In this document: in pieces, positions 36,460-47,036 of the stretch
Numbering within the stretch: position 1 is the stretch's first letter
Layout of the letters: every line of letters starts with the position of its first letter
Origin: Adiantum capillus-veneris
Lineage: Eukaryota; Streptophyta; Polypodiopsida; Polypodiales; Pteridaceae
Reading direction: 5' to 3'
Length of the DNA stretch: 64,000 nucleotides
Assembly (NCBI GenBank): GCA_014529385.2
Contig: CM043950.1
Location: 76,956,435-77,020,434, forward strand
Notes under the pieces: model-generated
Seen by the model: the letters and a program-made list of their open reading frames with translations, nothing else
Databases searched by the model: none
Told to the model about the DNA's origin: nothing
Translations under genes and position numbers: made by a program

Positions 36460-36672
36460 ATGAATCATGAGAATTTTTATGATCCTTTCATTCCGATTGC
36501 AAGGCAAAAGGTACACATAATTGTTAGTACTAAGTTGCAATTTCAACGCGTAATTCGTAGAATTTTAGGTTCTCTTAGGTTAGCCGAAATAAACGCTTTG
36601 GTTAATCCTTTTATTTTGCCTCTCATTAGGTACGATCTTAGTTTCGATGTATATATCTTTGTTCTATTTTAG
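36460..36672 (+). CDS. GypI leader micro-ORF, copy 1 (unknown function)
   Basis: An intact 70-codon ORF starts 57 nt after the primer site with ATG. Its C-terminal half (ILPLIRYDLSFDVYIFVLF) matches the GypD micro-ORF and copy 2. The N-terminal half contains QFQRVIRRILGSLRLAEINA, basic and probably helical. I do not recognise the protein. A conserved length, a shared stop position and survival of an open frame in an otherwise damaged element argue for coding. A retained non-coding leader repeat is the alternative. Confidence 0.55.
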   Translation: MNHENFYDPFIPIARQKVHIIVSTKLQFQRVIRRILGSLRLAEINALVNPFILPLIRYDLSFDVYIFVLF

Positions 36673-36729
36673 GCATTAGGTTATGTATAGAGCATGGATA
36701 ATGGCCCAAAATTTTTTCTTTTTTACTTC

Positions 36730-36906
36730 ACACCACATATTAGCATAAATATTGCACTTAGTAGAAAGATACATTTTCACTAGCGTATGGTGTTTATGTT
36801 CGGGGCTGAAAGAACAAGGGAAATTCTTGCATCTCCACAACGTGTCATTCTACCTCTCATCAACTACCACACTTCTTTTGATGTACAAGTGTTCATTTTA
36901 TTTTAA
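36730..36906 (+). pseudogene. GypI leader micro-ORF, copy 2 (stop in frame)
   Basis: Read in the frame ending at TAA 36904-36906, it gives INIALSRKIHFH, a TAG stop at 36781-36783, then RMVFMFGAERTREILASP and VILPLINYHTSFDVQVFILF. It is closer to the GypD micro-ORF (INVHVSRKIFFQQ, VFMFGPRRFREIL) than to copy 1. The TAG stands where GypD has CAG-type Gln. Confidence 0.6.
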
Positions 36907-36932
36907 AATGAAGTGCAGCCAAACAAAATAGT

Positions 36933-37487
36933 ATGTATGTTGGATTTTTGTTTGTCCACGTTTGTTACAAAAAAAAAAAAACGCTCATTTGTTCTAACAA
37001 GGAGTGTGTGTGCAGTGAAAATTCAATCCTTAGATATCTAGCTCTATTACCGATTGAGTTGCAGGAGCAAGTAGTAAAGCGTCTCCCTCATAACAAGAGG
37101 GTGGTGAAACTAAGACGAAAGGTCTTGCGTGTGGATTCCAGTTTCCTTTTGCTGTTGGGCACTAAGGAAGACCGTACATTCATCCCAATAGTGTGTGCCC
37201 TAAGATTGGTAAATAGAGTGAAATTTTGTGTTTGGCAAGTGTATTTCACCATTGAGGAAGACTCTTCAGGAAACTTGCGGCCAGAGTTCATGCTTCATAG
37301 ACTCACATTTGGTGAATTTTTCCCTCATTTGCATCTTATTAATAGTCTTCCTTTCACTTTCAACAAAGGAGATAGGGAGCTATTTAGGGCTTGTCTTAAT
37401 AAAGAGAGCATAGAGAAGATTGCAAATTTGTATAAATTCTCATCCTTCTCTACTTTCTATGACACTTTGTTCATAGAGACATTGTAA
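36933..37487 (+). CDS. GypI pre-gag ORF 1a (unknown function)
   Basis: 184 codons. The conserved part starts near residue 30 (LALLPIELQEQVVKRLPHN) and ends near residue 165. It is homologous to ORF 1b: FIPIVCALRLVNRVKFCVWQ matches FIQIACALGIVEQVQFITWD, and LTFGEFFPHLHLINSLPF matches LSFEEFQPFFELINSLLF. The spacing is similar. No membrane segment or zinc finger is seen. The N-terminal LPxELxxxVxxRLP pattern faintly recalls an F-box, which I would not rely on. By position it equals the ORF1 known upstream of gag in Ogre elements. The first 25 residues, over an A-run, may not be translated. Confidence 0.6.
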   Translation: MYVGFLFVHVCYKKKKTLICSNKECVCSENSILRYLALLPIELQEQVVKRLPHNKRVVKLRRKVLRVDSSFLLLLGTKEDRTFIPIVCALRLVNRVKFCVWQVYFTIEEDSSGNLRPEFMLHRLTFGEFFPHLHLINSLPFTFNKGDRELFRACLNKESIEKIANLYKFSSFSTFYDTLFIETL

Positions 37488-37509
37488 ATCTCTTGATGCT
37501 TATGAATGA

Positions 37510-37989
37510 TTTAACCATAATCCTAAGGAGTTTTTGTCCAGGAGTTTTGTAGCACAAGTGGAGTCTTTAAATCTTGCAAGCTTGATTGGAATTGAGGAGG
37601 ATGTTCTTTATGAAATTGTGAGAAGGTTGCCTCATTCGGTCTATGTGGAACTCGAAGGAAAGGAGCTCCTAGTCAATTTCTACTTTATCACAACCTTCAA
37701 CGAGCATGAAGATCTAGTTTTTATACAAATCGCTTGTGCATTGGGAATTGTAGAGCAAGTGCAATTCATTACTTGGGACGTGGTTGCTCTTCTAGATCCA
37801 GAAAATGAAGTTTTAGATATTTTTGTATATCGCCTTAGCTTTGAAGAATTTCAACCCTTCTTCGAGCTCATAAATAGTCTACTCTTTTGTTTTGATCAAA
37901 CAAATCGAGACCTCATTGAAGCTTGGATAGCTGAAGAAGAAAACCTAGAGTGGTACTTTCTTACTTCATTTGTAGGCGAGTGGTTCTAA
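37510..37989 (+). CDS. GypI pre-gag ORF 1b, diverged duplicate of 1a
   Basis: An open frame of about 159 codons lacks an early ATG and starts after a TGA at 37507. Conserved text runs from GIEEDVLYEIVRRLPH to FDQTNRDLIEAWIAEEE. It parallels ORF 1a in the next frame. The missing start codon and the short gap suggest that 1a and 1b were once one protein with two repeated domains, later split by a frameshift and a stop. It lies 50 nt before gag. The function is unknown. Confidence 0.55.
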   Translation, partial: FNHNPKEFLSRSFVAQVESLNLASLIGIEEDVLYEIVRRLPHSVYVELEGKELLVNFYFITTFNEHEDLVFIQIACALGIVEQVQFITWDVVALLDPENEVLDIFVYRLSFEEFQPFFELINSLLFCFDQTNRDLIEAWIAEEENLEWYFLTSFVGEWF

Positions 37990-38038
37990 ATTTCTATTGT
38001 ATCCCTTGTTGCAACTCGTGTTGTAATCTTTCATAATA

Positions 38039-39526
38039 ATGGAAAGTCAACGCCAAATGTCCAGATACCCTCTTTTCTTTGGAGAGCCTGGAGAGGATGC
38101 AAAATTATTTTTAGCAAATTTCAAGATGTCTTTCCGTATCAAGAGGATAGTAACTGATCAAGAGCGCGTAGAAATGTTTGAGGTGGTCCTTAGGAAAGAT
38201 GCTAGCACTTGGTTTCACTCTTTGCCTGAGGAAGTTAAGGGGAATTACACAGAAGTTTTGAATCATTTCAAGAGATACTTCTTTGATCCCCAAAACACTC
38301 AAAAACTATGGCAAGACATTGTTTCTCATAAGCAAAAAGATTTAGATGACTACTACTTGTACAAGCAAGAGTTTCTACGTCTTTGGGCTCTATGGATACG
38401 AAATGTTGCTAGCCCTGGTGATGGTGCATAATTTCTAAAGAAGGAGAGATTCATAGCTGGACTCTTTCCTGATCTTAAGGTAAAGGTGGAGGGGGATGCA
38501 CCTGCCACCTATGATGCAGCTGAAATTAGAGCTTCCAAGAAGTATAGGAAACTCATGTGCCTAAGGGGAGAGGTTCCAATAGAAGGTCTTAGACCCAAAG
38601 GTAAGTCACAAGCATCGACATCTAGGGAGCTTCCTGAGGTAACAACTGAAGTAATCGAGAAGTTGAATGAATCTTTAAGTAGCCTGTCAATTCACATTGC
38701 ACAAGCTGTAGGTCCAAAGGGACAAGCAAAGAAGTTTGAAGAGCGAGATTCACGACCTAGGAGAGTCTTGCAATGTTGGAATTGCGGTGAGTCTGGACAT
38801 GGGATGTATAATTTTCCTTGGCCCCATGGGGAGCCAGGGAGACCTAACTTGAATTACCCAGTGATGAATGCAGGTGAAGGAACTAGTCAGCAACCACGGC
38901 TTCTACAAAGGCCAAATGGAGCAAGACCACCTCCACAAGGAGTGGAAGGAGTTCCACCTTTGCCAGACCCAAATGTGCATGTGGTAGAGGTGACAAACTC
39001 AAAAGAGGTTGACATGGAAGAAAATAGCATTAAGCGTGGCCGTGGAAAAGGGAAGGAGAAAGAAGGAGTCACGTCACAAAGTGATCATGGACGAGAAAAG
39101 AAGGCAAAGGAGACCAAGGAAACTAAGAGGACTCGACGTCGTATCAATCTCCAAGACTTCCCTCTTGGACATGGTATGGCTCAATACAACCTATTGGAAG
39201 ACAAGAGAGGTAAGGGTCCTGATATCTCATGGCCTCTGTTTCTTGCATTATGCCCACAAGTTAGGAGGGATTTAACAAAGGCAGCTAGCACTAGGAGAAA
39301 GGTAAAAGAGAGTGTGCCTGTTCTAAAAATTGCACATGCTGAAATGAATGAGGATATTACACCTGTGCTAGATTGTTACATCAAAGGAAGATTGGTTAGG
39401 AAAGGTCTAGTGGATGGGGGTGCACAAATTTGCATCATGACAGAGGGACTCATGCAACAACTAGGCATGCACATCCATGAGACACTTGATATTAAAGTCA
39501 AGATGGAAAAAAAAAAGCAAAGCTAG
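38039..39526 (+). pseudogene. GypI gag and protease (broken)
   Basis: The ATG at 38039 starts MESQRQMSRYPLFFGEPGED, followed by a capsid-type region (LPEEVKGNYTEVLNHFKRYF). A TAA at 38429-38431 interrupts, and the same frame continues FLKKERFIAGLFPDLKV. The zinc knuckle near 38770 reads CWNCGESGHGMYNF, with Phe in place of the last Cys. The protease loop LVDGGAQICIMTEG (about 39405) has D-G-G like GypD. The frame shifts within an A10 run near 39507-39516, and pol continues in the next frame. Confidence 0.88.
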
Positions 39527-42500
39527 GTGTGTAGACATTTGTAAAAATGTTTTTGTAGAGGCCTTTGGCATTAAGAAGGCAGTGGATTTTTATGTTATGT
39601 CTACGAAAGGAGATGGTTATCCATTTATCCTAGGGAGACCATGGCTAATGAAAATGCGAGCTTTGCAGGATTGGGAGAGTGGAAAGCTAATTTGCAGGAA
39701 TGACAATCATAAGAAGGTTGTCTTTGACATGAAGGAGCAATGCCAAGAGGAGCTCCATAAAGAATCATCTCAAAGTGAGACGGAGGAAGGATGGACCGAT
39801 AGCACTTCAGAAGGAGAAAGTAGCGGCAGCATTATTGAAGAGGAGTCTTCCATCAAAGTCATGGGGGTAAGTTTTAAGCCAAACAACAAAGAGACCTCTT
39901 GCCCAGGTTTGGAAGAGGTAGGTTCCCAAGAAAACCAAAAAGTGGAAGATGAAAGAATGCTAGAAGGTATGTTATCTACAACACTTAAAAAGGATGAAAG
40001 AGAGGAGCTCAAAGGTGTGTTAAGGAATTTTCCTAGGCTTTTTGCTAAAGACTACACCGATGTGTGTGGAGTAGATGCTGTTCAAGACAAAATTGAGTTG
40101 AAGCCAGAGGCCACACCTAAGGCTCAGAAGCTACAAAGGCTAGGACTCATCAAGGAGCAGGCTTTACTCAAGGAGGTAAGAAAGCTTCTAGTAGCAGGTT
40201 TCATTTATCCAGTGGAGAATTCAGAGTGGGTCTCTCCCGTTGTTGTCACTCCTAAGAAAAATGGCAAGTGGAGGGTGTGTGTGGATTACCGTCCACTCAA
40301 TGAGGCAACAAAAAGAAATCACTTTCCCCTCCCATTTCAATATGAGATACTAAATGAGGTAGCTGGTCATGAGAAGTACACTGTGTGTGATGGCTACTCG
40401 GGTTACTTTCAAATAGGTATCGCATTGGAAGATCAGTTGAAAACAACCTTCATCACTCCTTGGGGTTGTTATGCTTTTAGAGTCATGCCATTTGGACTGA
40501 CAAATGCTCCTGCAACTTTCCAACACTTCATGAACATGGTGTTTCAAGCATTCTTTGGAAAGTCCATTAGGGTTTTTATTGATGATTTTTGCATTTATAG
40601 CTCAAAATCATTGCATCTACAAAGGGTAGAAGAAGGTTTAAAGAAGCTCTACGACATGGGAGGTCAACTCAACCCTGACAAGTGTCAGATAGGTGAGGAT
40701 GAAGTGATCTTGCTTGGTCACAAGGTTTCCTATAAAGGCATTGAGGTGGATCCTTCAAAGGCAAAGGCTTTTATTGAGCTCCCATCACCCAAGAATCTCA
40801 AAGAGGTCATCTCATTCATTCAAAAGGTGAAGTATATGTTACACTTTATTCACTTAGATTCGAATTTTCTTCATCCTTTGCAAAAGTTGACACAACAAGT
40901 AGAATTTACATGGTTATATGAGCTTAAAGAGTACTTTTGCAACATTAAAGTCATTTTGTCAGAGCTACCAATACTCATGCCTCCTTGTTGGGAGTACACA
41001 TTCTTTGTTAGCTCTAGTGTTGGGAAGGAAACAATTGGTGCAGTTTTATTACAACAAGATCCCCACAATACCAGGATACGACCCATCTACTTTGCTAGTA
41101 GGGTCATGAATGCTGAGGCTACACGGAGGCAGAACTCATGATGTTGTCTCTCATGTTTGCGGTGAGAAAGTTTAGATCCTAATTGCTACCAAAACCTTTT
41201 GTAATTCTCACTGCAGAAAATTTATTTCCCTGGGTGTCATCTCAAATGAATCTTAGCACCAGGATCTCAAAGTGGATTATGGAATTGCAAGAGTTCCAAT
41301 AATCTTTCAAGGTAGCAGATAGTGTGCGTGCACAATTGGAAGGGATCCTTACTTATAGGGTACATGAGAAGGAGATTAAGGTGCCTGAAGTAAATACCCT
41401 ACCATTGCCACCACCTAAACGTATTCCTAATGCTTTTACCTTGTTCTTTGATGGAGCTTTTTGACGAGTCACAGGAATAGCAGGGGGAGGGCTAGTATTG
41501 CTCAACCCAAGTGGAGAGGTGGTCATGAAAGAGAAGTTCAATCTACCAGGTTCGACTAGCAACAATGAAGCAGAATACGACACACTACTTCATGGTTTAA
41601 AGATATGCATTGGCCAAGGTATACAATTTCTCATGGTAAAAGGGGATGCACTTCTCATTGTGAAGCAAATTTTAGGCATTTGGGCATGCAAGAATGAAAG
41701 CTTAAGGACAAAAGTTCATGCCATTTGTAGGATGTTTAATCAGTTTGAAGAAGTGCAACTATATCATATTCCTAGGAAACAAAATGAAGATGCCGATTTA
41801 CTTGCACAACAAACAGTTACATGTGTTGAGAAAGAAGTGCAGGTCATCATGGTGGCAGCAACTGTCAAGCAACCGAGATACCAGGGATTGGAGTCATTGA
41901 CTCGGATTATTAGCTACATTTTGGAGGGTGAGTTTCTACAAGACTTCATGAAGGCTCAGAAGAGGAGACTCATGAAAAAGGCAAGCGCGTATCTCTTTCT
42001 AGAAGGATCCCTCTATCAAACAGGGAAGGATCAAGTGTGCAGAAGAGTACCAACTATCAAGGAAATTCTAGCCATTCTAAAAGGTTTGCATGAAGAGGCA
42101 TGTGGTGGTCATTTTGCCCAAGAGTTAACTGTGAAGAAGATTTTGCTTGCGGGGTATGTTTGGCCAAGTCTGCATGTGGATGTCCAACATTGGTGTAAAA
42201 GTTGTCACAATTGTCAGGTAAATAGGAATAGAAGATTGGTTTATGGTCCTAGGCAAATCGTGCTTGCAAATGGACCCTTCGAAAAGTGGGGCATTGATGC
42301 TATGGGTCCTCTCCCTAGGACAAAAAATGGTAAACTCTACATTCTAGTGGCTGTAAACTATATGACTAGGTGGGTGGAAGCACAAAGTGTGGAAAAAGTA
42401 AATGAAAGGACAGTGAGCAAATTTGTCTACACTCACAATTGTTGTAGATTTGGCACATCTTTGGAGATTGTTTCTGATAATGGTCCAGGGTTTAGAAAGG

Positions 42501-43057
42501 GCTTGCTCACAGAGGTCTATGAAGAACTTCACATTCTACATCGTCATAGTACACCCTACTATCTCCAATCCAATGGTCTAGTAGAAAAAGATAATGGTTT
42601 CATTGCAGGCATCATTAGAAAGATGGTGAGAAACAAGACAAAGTTATGGGATGACTTCTTGGATGGTGCCTTGTGGGCGTATCGAACCACATATAGGAAA
42701 GCCACGGAGTTTACACCATTTCACTTGGTCTATGGTCAAGAGGCTTTACAACCAATTGAGCTCAACATTCCAACAATACGACTTCATGGCAAAGCAGCAC
42801 AAGATGATCAAGAAGCATGGATGGATCGACTTCTTACCTTAGCTGAGCTTGAGTGGAAAAGAGAAGCGGCATACGAGTGCTACAAGAGGAAAGCTACGCA
42901 GGCGAAGGAGAAGCTTGACAAGAAACTAAAGGACAAAGGCATCAATGAAGGAGATCTTGTGCTAAGGTATGACAATCGACTCGATAATCGTTTTGATGCC
43001 AAATTTAAAACTAGATGGAAGGGGCCATACATAGTTAAGAAGGAAAGAGCACTCTAG
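39517..43057 (+). pseudogene. GypI pol: RT, two RNase H, integrase (broken)
   Basis: Reverse transcriptase motifs are NGKWRVCVDYRPLN, YSGYFQIGIALEDQLKTTF, MPFGLTNAPATFQHFM and the catalytic VFIDDFCIYSS (about 40575). RNase H follows (SSSVGKETIGAVLLQQD), with a frameshift near 41118. In the next frame stops lie near 41177, 41300 and 41461. The second RNase H reads LFFDGAF, then GSTSNNEAEYDTLLHG and MVKGDALLIVKQIL. Integrase has GGHFAQELTVKK with CKSCHNC, the catalytic core WGIDAMGPLP and IVSDNGPGF, and SNGLVEKDN for the Glu site. A GPY-type end (RWKGPYIVKK) is followed by another frame change near 43050. Confidence 0.9.
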
Positions 43058-43299
43058 GAAGGTAAATGGTTATCGCTTGAAGCCCTATTTGAGTCTCCTT
43101 CTACCAAAGGATCTACCAAAGATTTGTCAAAGGGCAACAATCTCATGTAAGTATTGTTACATGAAGCATGAGTGTAACTCCAGTCAAAATTCTGAGGGGC
43201 CAAACAATGAAGATCTCGTCAAGGACTCTGAAGCACTCTCTTTGGAAAAGATGCTCCATGATGGTACATGAATATACCATCATCTTGGGGGAGGGCTAA
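43058..43299 (+). promoter_or_regulatory. GypI 3' end and polypurine tract
   Basis: The remaining pol end (VNGYRLKPYLSLLLP in another frame) is followed by non-coding sequence and TTGGGGGAGGGCTAA at 43285-43299, directly before the 3' LTR. Confidence 0.7.
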
Positions 43300-45571
43300 T
43301 GATAGCCGTTTTTTGGCTTTCCGTAATTGCCATAGTGAGTTAACCCACCCTACCAAAATCATCCAAACACTGTAGCTATCCCTACCATTTCACTGTATAT
43401 AGGTGTGTGTGAGTTAGGCGACTTTTCCCATATCTTCTTAAAAACCCTTAATTAGCTAGTCATTGGGCTAGTTGAACCAAAACAATAAAAAATATAAAAA
43501 ATATAAAAAATATAAGTATATTATGGCCCATTTGTGTGTAAATATTTCATTGTATATAGGACCTAAATAAAAGGATTTTTTATAATTATTTTGGTATTTA
43601 TTTAAATATTTCTACCTATGGTGTGTTATTTATGCTATGTACAGTGACTCAACATTACCATATTTTTTCTTACCATTTTGCGTACTCTTTATTCCATATA
43701 AAAATAATTTCATGCAAGCTTCTCTTATTTTTGGTGTAACTCCATCCCAACAAAAATCCAGAAAAACTAGTTTATTTATTTGTATATTTTTTCACTATTG
43801 TCATTTTTTCCTTCCTACATCTATTCTCTATTACTCTCATAAATTAGACCACCAAAAATATTCATCTTTTTATGGTAGACTTATGATGAGAGAGATTTAT
43901 TTTGACTCCTTTATATTTTTTCAACCTATATTATTTATATTTGACATGTACATATTTTTTTAGACCCCTCAATATTTGATTTTCTTAGTTGACCTATTCA
44001 CTTATATCACGATCTCAATAATAGACCTCCAAATAAGGTCAATGGTATGTGGCATGCATGCATGCACTATGGGGGGCTCACTCTTGGAGGTATTTAAAAG
44101 AATCATCCAAAGAAGGACCTCACAAGGACTTTGTGTAGTGGAAAAAAAAGTCGGTTTTGCTGAATTTTTAAAGATCACATGCTCCCCGAATTTGAAAAGG
44201 TGATACAAACAAAAGTTGTAGCTCGTGACCTGAAATTTTACCTCAACTTTTTTCATATTTTTTTGAGCTACGAGCTGTGAGCTATGATTTTATTGGTGGA
44301 CCCTAGTTTGCCCATGCTATGCAGCCACACTCCCTCTTCCACTTTATCATTTTCCTCTTTCACACACACTTCTCCACTCATCATCCCTACTCAAGACACT
44401 TGGAGCATCAACATTGTAAGAAATCCATGTTTTCTTACCTATTAAGATTTTTTTCTTCCTTATTTGTATCCTACATGGATACTCCCATTGTAAATATGCA
44501 ATTCCATTTGTAAATCAATAAAAATATTAACTCTACTAATTTACTAACACTAACCTACTATGAAAAGTCCTATCACCTCCACTTCTCTCCTCTCTCTCTT
44601 CTTCATCTATCCACACCAACTTCTTGATAATTCCAAGCAAAAGAAATTAGATAAGTGCTGAAAATCTAACCCAACCATGGTTAGAGGAGTAACCCTAGCC
44701 ATCAAAATTTCTATAAAAGGAGGGTGTAGCTAGCACAAATGGAGGAGCCATAAGCAAGAGCACTATGCTATAGCTTGAGAATCCAAGCTCAACCTCTCTA
44801 GAAGGAGCTCTTGAGTGGAAGCTCATTGTCTTATGCATATGCATGTGTTGTATTAGGGGTGATTAGCAAGGGAACTCTATGCCATTGTAAGAGAGAGTGA
44901 TCATTCAATTGAGAGTAGGAAATCTATCATTTCTCCTACTAGTGTAAGCCCAGCATTTGCTGAATCAAGGAGGGTGGATTTGGAGTAAGCTTGGATACTT
45001 TGTCTCTCTTCCAACGTAAAGTAATGGAGACCAATGATGTGTAAGTGTCTTGGTGTTTTTTTTTAAGTTCTTGATAGCTTGTCTCTGGGTGTTGTCATCA
45101 ATTTAGCCATAAATCCCACATACTGTAAGAGGGCGACAGGGTGGAGAGGACTCCCCTGGCTTTAAGACAGTGATTGGGGTGGCTTTTTTTGTGATGTGTT
45201 GTGGTGTAATTTACTCAAGCTATGTTGAAAAAATACTAATCTCACTTTCATTGGTCATGACAGATTTGTAAGAAGGTATTAGTGCAACAATTACCCCCTC
45301 CCCCTTCCCACTTTTTCTTACATATATAATTGTGTTTGCTTGATCACTGTTGAACATTTCAAAGCAGCCCGATCACTATCTCTCTCTCTCTCTCTCTACG
45401 CGTCCTAGTTTGCATCCAAAACTAGGTGGTGCCCCCAATTTGTGTAGGGTTAGGTTGCGGGTTAGTTTATGTGTTTGCTGTTTTTTCCAACCCCAACCCA
45501 ATTGAGAAGCACGGGAGCCTAGAAAAGTGCTTAGAGGCCCCTCTTCTTGTTGCCCGCCCCGGACCGCCTCA
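43300..45571 (+). repeat. GypI 3' LTR
   Basis: This 2272-bp copy carries about 280 bp (45027-45320) with no counterpart in the 5' LTR and lacks the roughly 305-bp block found there. It ends CCGCCTCA followed by the target duplication GCAG. No TIR was visible on the extra block. Confidence 0.92.
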
Positions 45572-45575
45572 GCAG

Positions 45576-46730
45576 TCTCGCGGTTTTGTTGTAGAAGGAC
45601 AAGAAGACAAAGTGTGCAGATGTAAGAAGGCTTTGTATGGGTTGAAGAAATCTCCTTGTGCTTGGTATGAGAAAGCTAACACTCATTTGGTTAAACGAGG
45701 CTTTTGTAACAGTCCAACAGAAAGCACATTGTATGTAAAGCGTGAGGGTGATGTACTTCTCATTGTGGTTCTTTATGTCAATGATTTGCTGATCACTGGA
45801 CCAAATGAGAGACATATTGCTGAATTTAAGGCTGATTTGAATGCTACTTTCAAGATCAAAGATTTGGGGCTGTTGCATCATAACTTGGGTATACAGTTTA
45901 AGCACTGTGATGGTGGTATTGCCTTGTGTCAGAAAAGTTACATAGAGACATTGCTATGTAAGTTTGGACTTGAGAATTGCAAACCTATTTCCACTCCCAT
46001 GGAAACAGGTTTGAAGTTGAGTCTACATGATGCTGGCGATCTTGTTGATGTCACTCTTTACCAAACTGCTATTGGCTGCCTCATTTATGTATGCAACACG
46101 AGGCCAGATATTCAGTTTGCAGTCTCACAGGTCAGGAAATTTATGCATAGCCCAGGGTCTAAGCATTGGCAGGTTCTAAAGAGGATTTTCCGCTACCTTA
46201 GTGGCACTTTACGTTTTGGCTTGTTTTATCCAAAGGGGGGATCATTGCCGCCAAACTTACATGCTTTTTTGGACTCAGATTGGGCTGGTTCTTTTGACAC
46301 GCGAATGTCCACAAGTGGTTTTTGTTTCATGCTTGGCAATTCATGTATATCATGGTTGAGCAAGAAGCAACCTACTGTGGCCACTTCGAGTTGTGAGGTT
46401 GAGTACAGGGAAGTCTTCACAGCTACGGTTGAGTGTGTATGGCTCAGACGCGTTATGGCTGATTTGGGTGTTGGACAGAACACTACCAACACTAGCTACA
46501 CTGACAGACAGAGCGCATTGGTAGTTGCAAGGAACCCAATTTTTCATTCTCACACAAAGCACATTGAGGTGCATTACCACTATGTCAGAGAGAGGCTCTC
46601 AACAGGAGAGATCAGGTTGGCTTATGTGCCAACACAGGACAACCTTGCAGGTCTTTTCACAAAGGCATTGTCTCGTGAGAAGCTTGAAGCTTTCTTCAAA
46701 TCTTTGGGCTTACTCCCCTTTGTGGACTGA
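45576..46730 (+). pseudogene. CopB reverse transcriptase and RNase H, C-terminal part
   Basis: It continues CopB after GypI with GFVVEGQEDKVCRCKKALYG. The catalytic box reads LYVNDLLITG (about 45770): Asn replaces the first of the two catalytic Asp residues, which should abolish polymerase activity. Then come CNTRPDIQFAVSQV, FLDSDWAGSFDTRMSTSG, CEVEYREVFTA, YTDRQSALVVARNP and KHIEVHYHYVRE (RNase H), ending at TGA 46728. The frame is otherwise open. The nominal ORF upstream of 45576 is GypI LTR. Confidence 0.92.
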
Positions 46731-46805
46731 TCATGTCCTTAGGGCATGGCATTTCCCTTTACTCATGTGCCAGCTCTTGTTCACCGCATCACTCCAAGGG
46801 GGATT

Positions 46806-47031
46806 TGTTACCATATACATGTGGTAGTGATGTGTGTGAACACACTAGGACCGCCGGAGCATTTTTTCCCTCTTTAGGAGGTTTTTTCCCCGTGCATTGT
46901 ATATATGCCCATCACTCTAGGGCTTTCTATCTTTCCATTGCACACTAAGTAACACACTCTCAACTGCATGCTTGTAGCTTCCTTCGTCTTCTCCAAGCTA
47001 TGTGCGTTTCTTTGCAACCCTAATTCCAACA
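46806..47031 (+). repeat. CopB 3' LTR
   Basis: A 226-bp LTR starting TGTTACCATATAC and ending TTCCAACA, preceded by a short purine tract (CCAAGGGGGATT). Confidence 0.88.
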
Positions 47032-47036
47032 ACCAA

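Larger units (their letters stand above)
34062..45571 (+). mobile_element. GypI: Tat/Ogre-like Ty3/gypsy element
   Basis: LTRs of 2320 bp (34062-36381) and 2272 bp (43300-45571) start TGATAGCCG and end CCGCCTCA. The element is flanked by GCAG (34058-34061, 45572-45575). Its 11.5 kb hold a primer site, leader with two copies of a micro-ORF, two related pre-gag ORFs, gag, protease, reverse transcriptase, RNase H, a second RNase H, integrase and a polypurine tract. A second RNase H and an extra ORF before gag are known for the Tat/Ogre group. Stops and frameshifts in every part show that it is inactive. The LTRs differ by several percent and by two large indels. Confidence 0.9.
30751..47031 (+). 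mobile_element. CopB: Ty1/copia element split by GypI
   Basis: LTRs of about 225 bp lie at 30751-30973 and 46806-47031 (TGTTACCATATACATGTGG...AATTCCAACA). The flanks are AGCAA (30746-30750) and ACCAA (47032-47036), a target duplication with one mismatch. The internal order is gag, protease, integrase, reverse transcriptase and RNase H. GypI (34062-45571) is inserted in the reverse transcriptase. Without it CopB is about 4.8 kb, normal for copia. Many stops and an altered catalytic box show it was dead. Confidence 0.88.

Noticed and set aside
36933-37989. Pre-gag ORFs as F-box proteins
   Set aside because: Only a short LPxELxxxVxxRLP-like pattern agrees. The rest of the domain does not fit.
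45426-46730. 434-codon ORF as one gene
   Set aside because: Its first 50 codons are GypI LTR. Only 45576 onwards is CopB reverse transcriptase.
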